DNA of 18,351 nucleotides from positions 1 through 18,351 of the forward strand of contig JAEYWL010000031.1 in assembly GCA_023428915.1 (NCBI GenBank), read 5' to 3'. A model generated the notes under the pieces. That model was not told the origin of the DNA, made no database searches, and saw only the letters and a list, made by a program, of their open reading frames with translations. Positions within the stretch are counted from its first letter, which is position 1. Each line of letters opens with the position of its first letter. The translations under genes were made by a program, and so were the position numbers. The DNA is from Verrucomicrobiota bacterium (GTDB lineage: Bacteria; Chlamydiota; Chlamydiia; Chlamydiales; JAEYWL01). Positions 6,888-15,089 of this stretch are shown here, piece after piece.

Positions 6888-7522
6888 CTATCAGCTGACG
6901 GAAGAAGGCGGCAAATTGGGCACTGGCTGGAATTGTGGCCTCGGGCAGGGCAATATTCGCGGGCAAAATAGATAATGCGCAGATGGGCCAGATTCCACTC
7001 TTCGCGCGGGAAGGCTTTTTTAAGATCCTCTTCGGTCTGCTTTACATTTTTGCCGCTCGATAGCCCCCATCTTTCAGCGCAGCGGTGGATATGAGTGTCT
7101 ACCGGGAATGCCGGTTCGTTAAATCCCTGCGACATAACTACAGATGCTGTTTTGTGCCCCACTCCAGGAAGGGCTTCTAAAGCTTCATAACCGTAAGGGA
7201 CTTGCCCATCATATTTTTCAACGAGGATCTGCGATAGCTGCTGAATGGCTTTGGCTTTGATTTGAGAAAGGCCGCAGGGCTTTATGATCGATTCAATCAT
7301 TTCTACAGGCAGCTTAGCCATTGCTTCCGGGGAATTAGCTAAAGCAAATAATTTTGGCGTCGCTTGATTTACGCGTATATCGGTGCATTGCGCCGATAGT
7401 AATACAGCGATAAGCAAGGTAAAAATGTCAGTGTGTTCTAAAGGCACTGCCGGATGGGGATAAAGTTCCGCTAAAATCGTTCTAATTTGGTTAATCCAAG
7501 CTCTTTTGGCTTTTTTGTTCAT
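6878..7522 (-). CDS. nth: Endonuclease III (DNA glycosylase/AP lyase)
   Basis: Nth removes oxidised pyrimidines and nicks abasic sites in base-excision repair. The 214-residue product, taken from the ATG at 7522, starts MNKKAKRAW, much like E. coli MNKAKR. It has TLLIAVLLSAQCTD (35-48), the helix-hairpin-helix LPGVGHKTA with catalytic K124, and VDTHIHR with catalytic D142. The C-terminal iron-sulfur site is unusual: C191, C201 and C204 are present (C-x9-C-x2-C instead of C-x6-C-x2-C-x5-C) and the fourth cysteine is absent. The start overlaps the mnmE stop by one base (TGATG), implying translational coupling; a start 15 bases upstream (7537) is possible but less likely. The 3' end lies inside the palindrome. 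Confidence 0.93.
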   Translation of the reverse strand: MNKKAKRAWINQIRTILAELYPHPAVPLEHTDIFTLLIAVLLSAQCTDIRVNQATPKLFALANSPEAMAKLPVEMIESIIKPCGLSQIKAKAIQQLSQILVEKYDGQVPYGYEALEALPGVGHKTASVVMSQGFNEPAFPVDTHIHRCAERWGLSSGKNVKQTEEDLKKAFPREEWNLAHLRIIYFAREYCPARGHNSSQCPICRLLPSADSKS

Positions 7523-8898
7523 CACTTGCCGATGCAAAACTTTGAAAAGATAGCTGTTAAAATGTCTTCAGTAATGTCTGAGCCAATAATGGTGCCTAGC
7601 GAGCGCAGGCATTGGCGCATGTCGAACGCAATAAATTCGGGCGAAATGCCTGTCTGCAACCCTTCAATTACCTTTTGACAAGATTGGATGGCTTGGCTAA
7701 GCCCTTCTTTATGCCGGGCGCTGGTCAAGAGGAGTTCTTCATTTTCAGGAGGGCCTGCTTTCCATACGACTTTATCAATAAGCGCCTTTAATTCTGCCAA
7801 CCCTTGCCTTTGTTTAGCGGAAATTTGCACCTGATGGGGAAACTCTTTGAGTGCGGGCAATTCATGAGGCAAATCTATCTTATTCCAAACCACAATGGTT
7901 TGCTGGGGGGGCAAAGGGGTTAAAAGCTTTAAAGTTTCTTCCGAAAGAGGCTGGCTGGCATCGATCACAGCTAAAACGAGATCGGCTTCGCTAAGGGCAA
8001 TTTTTGTTCTGCGGATGCCTTCTAACTCTATATCGTCCGCAGAATCGCGAATGCCTGCAGTGTCGATGATTTTAAAGTTTAATCCATTTAAGCGCAGCTG
8101 GTCTTCAACCAAGTCCCTAGTGGTTCCTGGAATGTGGGACACAATAGCCCGCTCTTTATCCAATAAGGCATTCATGAGGGATGATTTGCCGGCATTAGGA
8201 CTGCCGATAAGGCATAGGGCTAATCCTTCATGTATAATCCGTCCATCGTGAAAAGTGGCTTCCAATTGCCGCATGGTCTGGCAAACAGCAGAAAGCTGGC
8301 CGCAGATTTCATCCAGCGTGGCAAATTCGAGCCCTTCTTCGGGAAAGTCGACCCAGGCTTCTAAGATCGCTGCGGTATCGACTAAACTGGTTTGAAACTC
8401 TTTAATTTTAGTGGAAAGCGCGCCGCGCAATTGGCTTTCTGCCGCTGCCGCAGCACGTTCATTCTTTGCGCAAATCAGCTCCTGTATGGCTTCTGCCTGG
8501 GCTAAATCGATTTTTCCGCTCATAAAGGCTTTAAAGGAAAATTCGCCCGGCTGGGCTGCGCGGGCGCCGGCCTGTATCGCCGTTTCCAGCACCTTGCGCG
8601 TAATTAAACTGCCGCCGTGGCAATGGATCTCTACGGTATCTTCACCGGTAAAGGAACGTTTGCCTAACATGACTAGCAGCAAGGCGGAATCTATGGATTT
8701 TCCTTGCATGTCCAGCACCTGGCCGTAATGAGCTGTATGGGATTTATACGAGGCTACCGGGCCGGAAAACATTTTAGCTGCGACCGCAATAGCTTTATGG
8801 CCGGAAATGCGCACGATGGCAATCCCCCCCTCGCCTAAAGGGGTGGCAATAGCTGCGACAGTGTCGCCAGGTTGATAAGGAGTATGGATAAATTGCAT
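7522..8898 (-). CDS. mnmE: tRNA uridine-5-carboxymethylaminomethyl modification GTPase MnmE (TrmE)
   Basis: With MnmG, MnmE builds the cmnm5 group on U34 of tRNAs reading purine-ending codons. The 458 residues contain the N-terminal tetrahydrofolate-binding domain (about 1-120, with GEGGIAIVRISG), a helical domain, and the inserted G domain: GSPNAGKS (232-239, P-loop), GTTRD (258-262), DTAG (279-282) and NKID (339-342). The invariant C-terminal CIGK (455-458) carries the catalytic cysteine. All key residues are present. A promoter-like pair sits just upstream with only about 11 bases of leader, and no clear ribosome site is seen. nth follows with a one-base overlap. I recall the nth-mnmE-psd order from Chlamydia, although here psd and its small upstream gene run divergently from mnmE. 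Confidence 0.97.
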   Translation of the reverse strand: MQFIHTPYQPGDTVAAIATPLGEGGIAIVRISGHKAIAVAAKMFSGPVASYKSHTAHYGQVLDMQGKSIDSALLLVMLGKRSFTGEDTVEIHCHGGSLITRKVLETAIQAGARAAQPGEFSFKAFMSGKIDLAQAEAIQELICAKNERAAAAAESQLRGALSTKIKEFQTSLVDTAAILEAWVDFPEEGLEFATLDEICGQLSAVCQTMRQLEATFHDGRIIHEGLALCLIGSPNAGKSSLMNALLDKERAIVSHIPGTTRDLVEDQLRLNGLNFKIIDTAGIRDSADDIELEGIRRTKIALSEADLVLAVIDASQPLSEETLKLLTPLPPQQTIVVWNKIDLPHELPALKEFPHQVQISAKQRQGLAELKALIDKVVWKAGPPENEELLLTSARHKEGLSQAIQSCQKVIEGLQTGISPEFIAFDMRQCLRSLGTIIGSDITEDILTAIFSKFCIGK

Positions 8899-8915
8899 AA
8901 AATAACTTGCTGAAT

Positions 8916-8944
8916 ATTATACGGTTAAACCTAATTGCTCTCAA
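8916..8944 (-). promoter_or_regulatory. Sigma-66-type promoter of mnmE-nth
   Basis: On the minus strand TTGAGA (8944-8939) is followed after exactly 17 bases by a perfect TATAAT (8921-8916). The start site would fall near 8909, leaving about 11 bases before the mnmE ATG at 8898, which fits the lack of a visible ribosome site. This is the best consensus promoter in the window. Confidence 0.6.
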
Positions 8945-9011
8945 GTAGGTTGTACTATTCCCCCGGCTGGATTAATATAAGAGTAATATTTTTTGCAATT
9001 GGAGTCTCTAA

Positions 9012-9416
9012 ATGCGTTATTGGGTTTTTTTAGCTTTATTCACCTCAGCTTGCTTGCTTGCAGCTCCTGATGTCTTGCAGCCAAGCACCACAAGCCTTCC
9101 CAAGACACCTTCTGCACCTTTAAAAAGCGGCAGCGAACTCACGATTTTAGATAATTTAATCGAAGTAACCAAAAAAAATCTGCAAGAGCAGATTGAGCTT
9201 AGAAGCATGGTAGCTGATTACTTGCGCATACATGAACAATACGTGCAAGACACGGCAAATAAAGAACTAAGCTATCAGATGATCATGAAGGCCCACGCTG
9301 TACTGCAAAAGATAAAAGACGACCATTTGACACAAGCATTCGATAAAGAATTTATTAACGACATTACCTTTTTTTCAAACATCGCTTCGCGCTGGAATAA
9401 GACACCTGCAGAATAA
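9012..9416 (+). CDS. Small exported protein, hypothetical
   Basis: The 134-residue product begins MRYWVFLALFTSACLLAAPD, a short signal peptide with probable cleavage after the AA at about residue 18. The cysteine at 14 lacks a leucine at the -3 position, so a lipoprotein is less likely. A low-complexity Pro/Thr/Ser stretch (about 19-40) leads into a helical domain (about 45-130) with no recognisable motif. GGAG at 9001-9004, seven bases upstream, supports the ATG at 9012. Its TAA overlaps the ATG of psd (TAATG), so the two are translationally coupled. A periplasmic role near lipid synthesis is conceivable, but nothing in the sequence proves it. No clear plus-strand promoter is visible in 8945-9000. 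Confidence 0.75.
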   Translation: MRYWVFLALFTSACLLAAPDVLQPSTTSLPKTPSAPLKSGSELTILDNLIEVTKKNLQEQIELRSMVADYLRIHEQYVQDTANKELSYQMIMKAHAVLQKIKDDHLTQAFDKEFINDITFFSNIASRWNKTPAE

Positions 9417-10318
9417 TGAAACCTATAGAATATATCGATAGAAGCACAGGCAAACTAGAAACAGAAATGGTATTTGGCGGCAGCGCCTTGCAATTTCTTT
9501 ATGGCGGCTCTTTTTTAAGTTCTACTGTTGGCAGCAGCTTGGCTTATTTATTAGCCAAGCACCCATTTTTTTCACAAGCAGTAGGCTGGTGGCAGAATCA
9601 AGCCTGGACGAGGCGCAATATTGCTCCCTTTATTCAAAAATTTAACATGAATTCAGAGGAGTTTTTAAAGTCCGTTTCTGAGTTTAGTTCCTTTAATGAT
9701 TTTTTTATACGCAAGCTGAAGCCAGACGTCCGGCCTATAGCAGAAGCAGATGCTACGATGCCCGCAGATGCCCGCTACTGGTTTTTCCCTGACATCGGGC
9801 AGGCAGACGGCTTTGTAGTAAAAGGAAAAAAATTTCAGCTCGAAGCCCTGTTGCAAGATGCAGACCTCGCAAAGCAATATGCTGAAGGCAGCATGGTGCT
9901 GGCGCGTTTATGCCCCACAGACTATCACCGCTTTCATTTTCCCTGCAATTGCCTTCCGGATATTGCTAAAACTATCAATGGCTGGCTTTATTCGGTCAAT
10001 CCGATTGCTGTAAGGCGCAATATCGATATCTATTCAGAAAACAAGCGCACCTTGACCCGCCTGCAAAATACCCCTTTTGGACAAGTGCTCTGCCTGGAGG
10101 TAGGCGCCACTACTGTTGGCAGTATTCTGCAGACCTACAAACCCTTTCAGGCCCAGCATAAAGGGGCTGAAAAAGGGTACTTTTCATTTGGGGGGTCGGC
10201 TCTTGTCCTGTTATTTCTTCCGCAATCAATCGTGTTTGACCCAGATTTACTAGAAATAAGCGCTAAAGGATTTGAAGCCTATTGCCAAATGGGGCAATCC
10301 TTGGGAAAAGCCCTTTAA
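9416..10318 (+). CDS. psd: Phosphatidylserine decarboxylase proenzyme
   Basis: Psd makes phosphatidylethanolamine from phosphatidylserine at the inner membrane, using a pyruvoyl group formed by self-cleavage. The 300-residue proenzyme shows SSFNDFFIRKLKPDVRPI (91-108), PADAR with the catalytic aspartate D118, DYHRFH (169-174; H174 matches the triad histidine and H171 the decarboxylation histidine of E. coli) and FSFGGSALVLLF, where cleavage before S261 would give the pyruvoyl alpha subunit. GGS replaces the LGST of the E. coli type, as in the group that includes chlamydial enzymes. The residue after the catalytic aspartate is alanine rather than the usual glycine. It is coupled to the small exported protein by TAATG, and the next gene starts 20 bases after its stop. 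Confidence 0.95.
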   Translation: MKPIEYIDRSTGKLETEMVFGGSALQFLYGGSFLSSTVGSSLAYLLAKHPFFSQAVGWWQNQAWTRRNIAPFIQKFNMNSEEFLKSVSEFSSFNDFFIRKLKPDVRPIAEADATMPADARYWFFPDIGQADGFVVKGKKFQLEALLQDADLAKQYAEGSMVLARLCPTDYHRFHFPCNCLPDIAKTINGWLYSVNPIAVRRNIDIYSENKRTLTRLQNTPFGQVLCLEVGATTVGSILQTYKPFQAQHKGAEKGYFSFGGSALVLLFLPQSIVFDPDLLEISAKGFEAYCQMGQSLGKAL

Positions 10319-10337
10319 ACAAATTGACGGTCATTAT

Positions 10338-13300
10338 ATGGATTCTACTACAACAATTGCCAGAGAGCGCTCATCTTCGATTTCAACGATTAAATTTGTG
10401 TTCGATGCTCCATCGGACAGGATTGAATATACGATTTATCGCGTAGAACGAGCCTTGGGCTGGATTTTTGAAAAAAAACATTTGCTGCAAGGGCACACAC
10501 CTGAAATTAAAAAAGTAAAGCGCAGCCGCATACCTGAGTCGCAAACAGTAAAAATAGTCTTTAATAATTGCTGTCAACAATTATTGGAAACTGTGCAAAA
10601 TGAAATTTACCAAGTTGTTGTGCAAGTTTTTAAAGAAGAACTTGTAAAAAGTTCTAAGTCAAAAGTTTGGCTGAAGGTATTAGATGAGATTCAAGCAAAA
10701 TATCCTAGCAACCATTCTGTTAATGAAGAGCTATGTCAATTTGTATTTCAAGAGCAATTTGAGGAAGCATTTTCAACTTTCTTAACAGTTGAAACCAGCA
10801 ATTTGCCTAAACATGCCATAGAATTTTTGATCCTGGTGATTGAGAGAAAAGTCCAGGAATTAGAGAAATCTCCTGAAGCCCTTGAGCAAATGAGAAGCCG
10901 GCTCCAGGCTGTTTTCGACCACTTTGTATTCCAAAATCTTTCTTTGGATAGCCTTATGCGTTTGACGCGCTTATCTTTTGGGTATTCGCACGAAGAAATA
11001 TCATTTTTTGCATTGGATGATGATCAAAGCGAGTTTGCGCAAAAAATGCTATCGGTCATGCATAAATATAGCCCGGCATTGGCTTCTTATTTTGTTGAAA
11101 GAGCTGAGGGGGCTTTTAGAAAAAAAGAATGCACAGAGTTAAAATGCATTTTTACCTATCAAAATGAAGTCGGAGCCCTCTTTTTATCGCTTCATGTCTT
11201 TTCACAGCAATATACAGAAGAAGATTTGCAGAATTGGCTGCAGATATTGCTAGATACGAAAATAAATGATAAAGAATTCTGCGTGCGTTTCTTTTGTGAA
11301 ATTCTAGAAGCTTGTTTGAATTCCCGGGATTTTCAGAAACGGCAGTTTTTTTTAGATTTAGCCCAAGAGCTTGGCAAGCGTTTGGCGGCAGGGGATGCCA
11401 TTAAAATTATTCTAAGAGCTGCAAGCAAACGAACCACTTACGGAGATAAAAGCTGCTATCTAATTTATGCTTTGCGTTTTTCCTTAATCGTCAATAGGGT
11501 GTTAGCCCATTACAAGCGCAACCAAATGGGAACAGATTTGTTCCAGGGGCTTATTTTTAAGGGGGAGGATGCAGACTCCAATTTAAGAAAAAATATCCTC
11601 AAAGCTCTTCTGAGTCTCTATTGGCAAACATTCGAGAGCAGGTTATTTACTGAACTGTATATCGCTACCTTTGCTAAGCATCCCGGCATGTTTTGGGATA
11701 ACCTTGCTTATTTGCCGGAAGAAGCTCTTAGGGTGCTTCCTATTGAACTCCTGAGCCTGGAGCCGGATGTTGATACTGGCTCTCCTTTATTAAAACATTT
11801 AATGGAGAACGGCGAGAATGTCTCTATGCAAGCCATAGCTCTTTTGCAAACTATGTTTTTACAGGCAATGCAAGGAAAAAAGATAGGATTTTTTGCAAAC
11901 AGCTTAATAGGCATTCCGCAAAAAGGGGTTAGGGGTATTTTAATTTTACTTAGAATCCTTAAGGCTGATAAAAATTTGAGTTGCATTCTCAGTTCTATTC
12001 TGTGCTCTCGGTATCATGATCTAGGCCGGCATTTGTTTGATAGATACACCAACATGAATTTATCAGATAAGCAAACCCTTGAGCCTTTACTTAGAGCCTT
12101 GATCAACGATAAGCAAATCCATGCGTTGTTAAATGGCCTTGAGAGCAAGCATATAGAGACTTTGCTGCGCAATATTCACACTACTGCCCGGGAGGTAATG
12201 GGAAAACGGATCAAAGGGGTTTGGCAAAAAGACGATAGCGAGCTGGCTGGCTGCCTGCAATGCTGTTTACTATTCCTGCAAAAGCTTGCAGTCCGGGAAG
12301 ATACAGGCCACTTAAAATTTTGGATTGGTCTTTGGCTCGATAATGCAACAAGCCCTTTGCACAGCGAAAGCGAAAAGCTTGTAAAAGCCTTTGGTGAGCA
12401 AATTAACGCAAAAATTATAGGGTTGGAAGCAAAAGATTCTTCTGAGGGAAGGCCAGGCATAGAAGAAGAAAGCGGTCAAACAGCTTCTAATTGGTTGGAA
12501 ACTGCAAATACGGCAATAACTAAAATAAGGAATTGGATGAATTTGTGTTCGTTTACGCAACCGCTGCAAATTACTCAAAAAACAGGCCACTTAATTTATG
12601 GGATCATCGCAGTTATAAATGAGAACAAAAAGAAAATACCCGGCTTTATGAGTTCAGCAAAAGAAGATGAACTTCCGCAGTTTTTTAGAATAGTTAAAAA
12701 ATATACTGGACTTGTTTTTGACAACCCGCAGGCAGACCAAGCAAATACAGTTAACCCAAATTCAATTGGGGAGGAATTGGCCAGAAAATGGAAACAGGTT
12801 AATCCAATTGCAAAAAATATAATCTCAGGCATAAGGAAAAAAATTTTGGAAAAACTTCCGCAACAAATCGCCTCTGCCGATGCTGCAGAACTTGCAAAGA
12901 TAAATTCACAATTACATGTATTGCGAAACAACCTTACAGAATTATTACTGGCTTTGAGAAACAAAACCATTCCACTTGAAGGAGCGCTTCCGTCATATGA
13001 ACATCTGCGAGAAATTTTATCTAAATCGTTAACTGATTTATTTGGTCCAAGCGCCAACATTCCTCATCTTCTAACAGTTAGAAATCGTGCCCTGCTAGCT
13101 CCTACCGCAAATGCGGGGGATTCAGCAGAAGCGGCGCCGAAAAAAGAATTTGAGGCAAAATTTAATACGCCGGAGATGCGAGCTTACTATACCTTAAAAG
13201 CTTTGATTAAAGAAGATGCTAAGAATGGATATACTAAAATAACTGGGTATATTCAAGCCCTAGGCGTGGAATTTGATGAAGTACGCCAGTTTTTTGATGT

Positions 13301-13424
13301 CCTTCAACCTCAACCCCAAATTAAACAAACAAGCGATGGCTATTATATCTATGATCTTAGTAGTTTAGAAATAGAAGATCACTTTCAGCTTTGTAATGCT
13401 ATAAAAAACAAAAGACTTAGTTAG
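10338..13424 (+). CDS. Large helical protein of unknown function (1028 residues)
   Basis: I do not recognise this protein. From the ATG at 10338 it has 1028 residues, predicted largely helical, with many short hydrophobic helices but no convincing membrane segment and no signal peptide; this suggests helical-repeat (ARM/HEAT-like) packing. The N-terminus (MDSTTTIARERSSSISTIKF) is rich in Ser and Thr, as is common in type III secretion signals, though this is weak evidence. The last 94 residues (about 935-1028) read as a possible winged helix: a helix around YYTLKALIKED, a turn and helix around TKITGYIQALGVEFDEVRQFF, then a beta pair around QIKQTSDGYYIYDL. An in-frame ATG at 10272 would overlap psd by 47 bases and is less likely. 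It lies between psd and the kinase, probably in one transcript. A host-directed effector is possible. Confidence 0.8.
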   Translation: MDSTTTIARERSSSISTIKFVFDAPSDRIEYTIYRVERALGWIFEKKHLLQGHTPEIKKVKRSRIPESQTVKIVFNNCCQQLLETVQNEIYQVVVQVFKEELVKSSKSKVWLKVLDEIQAKYPSNHSVNEELCQFVFQEQFEEAFSTFLTVETSNLPKHAIEFLILVIERKVQELEKSPEALEQMRSRLQAVFDHFVFQNLSLDSLMRLTRLSFGYSHEEISFFALDDDQSEFAQKMLSVMHKYSPALASYFVERAEGAFRKKECTELKCIFTYQNEVGALFLSLHVFSQQYTEEDLQNWLQILLDTKINDKEFCVRFFCEILEACLNSRDFQKRQFFLDLAQELGKRLAAGDAIKIILRAASKRTTYGDKSCYLIYALRFSLIVNRVLAHYKRNQMGTDLFQGLIFKGEDADSNLRKNILKALLSLYWQTFESRLFTELYIATFAKHPGMFWDNLAYLPEEALRVLPIELLSLEPDVDTGSPLLKHLMENGENVSMQAIALLQTMFLQAMQGKKIGFFANSLIGIPQKGVRGILILLRILKADKNLSCILSSILCSRYHDLGRHLFDRYTNMNLSDKQTLEPLLRALINDKQIHALLNGLESKHIETLLRNIHTTAREVMGKRIKGVWQKDDSELAGCLQCCLLFLQKLAVREDTGHLKFWIGLWLDNATSPLHSESEKLVKAFGEQINAKIIGLEAKDSSEGRPGIEEESGQTASNWLETANTAITKIRNWMNLCSFTQPLQITQKTGHLIYGIIAVINENKKKIPGFMSSAKEDELPQFFRIVKKYTGLVFDNPQADQANTVNPNSIGEELARKWKQVNPIAKNIISGIRKKILEKLPQQIASADAAELAKINSQLHVLRNNLTELLLALRNKTIPLEGALPSYEHLREILSKSLTDLFGPSANIPHLLTVRNRALLAPTANAGDSAEAAPKKEFEAKFNTPEMRAYYTLKALIKEDAKNGYTKITGYIQALGVEFDEVRQFFDVLQPQPQIKQTSDGYYIYDLSSLEIEDHFQLCNAIKNKRLS

Positions 13425-13450
13425 GTGTTTTTTAGTTTGTTGTTTTTTAA

Positions 13451-15016
13451 TTGTTGCAGTATGCTGCTTTTATTAAAAACTTACAAAGTGTTGTCGTGGA
13501 ATCTACAAGATTAAATCCTAATAGTTATTATTGCGATAGTTCTTACTGTCCTCCAGGCGATAAAAAAAGAAATTTATCTCAAACGGATTTGAACCCGCCT
13601 TTTAGTAAAAAAGCTAGGTTGATCACGCAAGATGAAAGCGGCTTTGCTGCTCCAGAGGTTTTTGATTCTTTTTTGCTTCAAGAGCCGGGAACCAGGCAGT
13701 TTGATTGGCAAAATGATTGTTTATGCAATGATGACGACGATTTACTAAGTATACTGCATCAAGCTTTAGTCATTGAAGAAAAAAGCCCAGCTTCGGAAGA
13801 TCGGCCTCCTCATGCTAATGATAGCCCGCAAGCAGTCCCTCAAGAATTCGTCATTGGTGATATTCATGATATTTATTCGACAATGCCATTTCTTCCGGAA
13901 CTTTTTCATGACATAATAGAAGATAATCAAGCGGCGCAAATTGTTGCTAATCCTGAGGAAGCTTCTGCCTTAAACACACAGACTGATCCGGATCCGTTAG
14001 TACTTTGCATTGAACCTTCTAAAAGTATTTGCTCCGCCGCACCGCAAATTTTATTGCCTCTTGAAGAAAGGATAAGAAGTTTAATTCCAGCAAATCAAAG
14101 CCCAAGCGCAAATGAATTTGCTGCGATTATAAACATTTTTTTTAAACATGCAAGAATGCGATCTCCCGCCCGTCCCCATTATTATAAAAAAAATCTTGAA
14201 CTAAAAACTGAAATACAAGTTTTTGGGGTAACTATTGTGGGTTCTCAAGAGGGCATTATTCATTTAAGGAACCGCAAATTATCGATTGCTGAAGGGGGGA
14301 TAAAATTAGGTCTGGGAGGGGACAAAAAATGCTGTATAGGCATACATGTATTTGCAGGAGCAGTAAAAAAAATTGCAGATATATCTGCCAGAAAAAATCC
14401 TTCTGCAGAAATAGCATTGAGCCGTAAATTCAACTCGCCCCATATTATACCCCCTCCACTTCACTGTTATGCCTATATGGGCAAAAACCGGAAAAAAAAA
14501 TGGCGTATCATTACAGAGTTGATGCTTGGTGATTTGCGGTCTTTACAACTATCCCTTACTTTTAATGAAAAAGTAAGGGTCATGAAAGGTGCATTGTTAG
14601 GCTTGTGTGAAATGCATGAAAAAGGGTACATCCATGGGGATTTCAAAGCCCTTAATATTTTAGTCAATCAAGCCAAGCAGGGCATACTTACAGACTTAGG
14701 GTTGTCGGAGTTGGAGAGACTAAGCGTCTTTCGAAAACCCAAAACGACTCGTTTTTTAATTCCTCCTTATGATCCTCCTAAACAAGATCAATTCTGGGAT
14801 TGTTACGCTATAGGTGTTACTCTACTGCATGTATTTTTCTCTGTAGATAGTTCAAAAGTTATGGAGCAGCAGCTGCTGACTTTTTCAGGAGAGGAGCATG
14901 TACGCTATAGATGTATTGCAGACTTAATTTATAAAACGAGGAAAATACTGCCAAGATGGACGGCGCGGCAAGCTTATGATTATTTGGAGCAAAATTTTCC
15001 GGATATTCAAGCATAG
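13451..15016 (+). CDS. Divergent eukaryotic-like protein kinase with long disordered N-terminus
   Basis: The C-terminal half (about 255-521) is a protein-kinase fold. It has a glycine-rich stretch (282-297), AVK with the beta-3 lysine K306, helix-C glutamate E320, a hinge around ITELMLGDL, the catalytic loop IHGDFKALNIL (D397, K399, N402), the metal site DLG (D415-G417) and DCYAIG (450-455) matching the DxWSxG helix. Thus K, E, D, N and D are all kept, but HRD is HGD and DFG is DLG. The first 240 residues are mostly disordered and acidic, with two basic clusters (KKR 38-40, KKAR 53-56) 12 residues apart. No membrane segment or PASTA repeat is seen, unlike PknD/Pkn1-type housekeeping kinases. 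The only in-frame starts near the 5' end are TTG 13451 and GTG 13496, without a ribosome site, so the true start is uncertain. A secreted effector kinase is a reasonable inference. Confidence 0.82.
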   Translation: MLQYAAFIKNLQSVVVESTRLNPNSYYCDSSYCPPGDKKRNLSQTDLNPPFSKKARLITQDESGFAAPEVFDSFLLQEPGTRQFDWQNDCLCNDDDDLLSILHQALVIEEKSPASEDRPPHANDSPQAVPQEFVIGDIHDIYSTMPFLPELFHDIIEDNQAAQIVANPEEASALNTQTDPDPLVLCIEPSKSICSAAPQILLPLEERIRSLIPANQSPSANEFAAIINIFFKHARMRSPARPHYYKKNLELKTEIQVFGVTIVGSQEGIIHLRNRKLSIAEGGIKLGLGGDKKCCIGIHVFAGAVKKIADISARKNPSAEIALSRKFNSPHIIPPPLHCYAYMGKNRKKKWRIITELMLGDLRSLQLSLTFNEKVRVMKGALLGLCEMHEKGYIHGDFKALNILVNQAKQGILTDLGLSELERLSVFRKPKTTRFLIPPYDPPKQDQFWDCYAIGVTLLHVFFSVDSSKVMEQQLLTFSGEEHVRYRCIADLIYKTRKILPRWTARQAYDYLEQNFPDIQA

Positions 15017-15040
15017 TCCATTCCCTCGCTTTCTTCTTTA

Positions 15041-15089
15041 AACAAATACCAATAGTAGAGTACACTCAACTCTTATTTGTTAATTTTTT
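15041..15089 (+). terminator. Terminator-like hairpin after the kinase gene
   Basis: AACAAATA (15041-15048) pairs with TATTTGTT (15074-15081), and inside it AGAGT (15057-15061) pairs with the directly adjacent ACTCT (15069-15073), leaving an 8-base one-sided bulge and a 7-base loop. AATTTTTT follows at 15082-15089. The stem is AT-rich and interrupted, so strength is uncertain, but position and T-run fit termination of the psd-to-kinase transcript just before secA. Confidence 0.5.

Noticed and set aside
9012..9071. Lipoprotein signal (Cys 14) in the small exported protein
   Set aside because: The residues before the cysteine are T-S-A, lacking the leucine-type -3 position of a lipobox; ordinary signal peptidase cleavage near AAPD fits better.
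13461..13514. Short ATG frame (17 codons) before the kinase as a leader peptide
   Set aside because: No ribosome site and no regulatory residue pattern; most likely chance, kept only as a note on the start problem.
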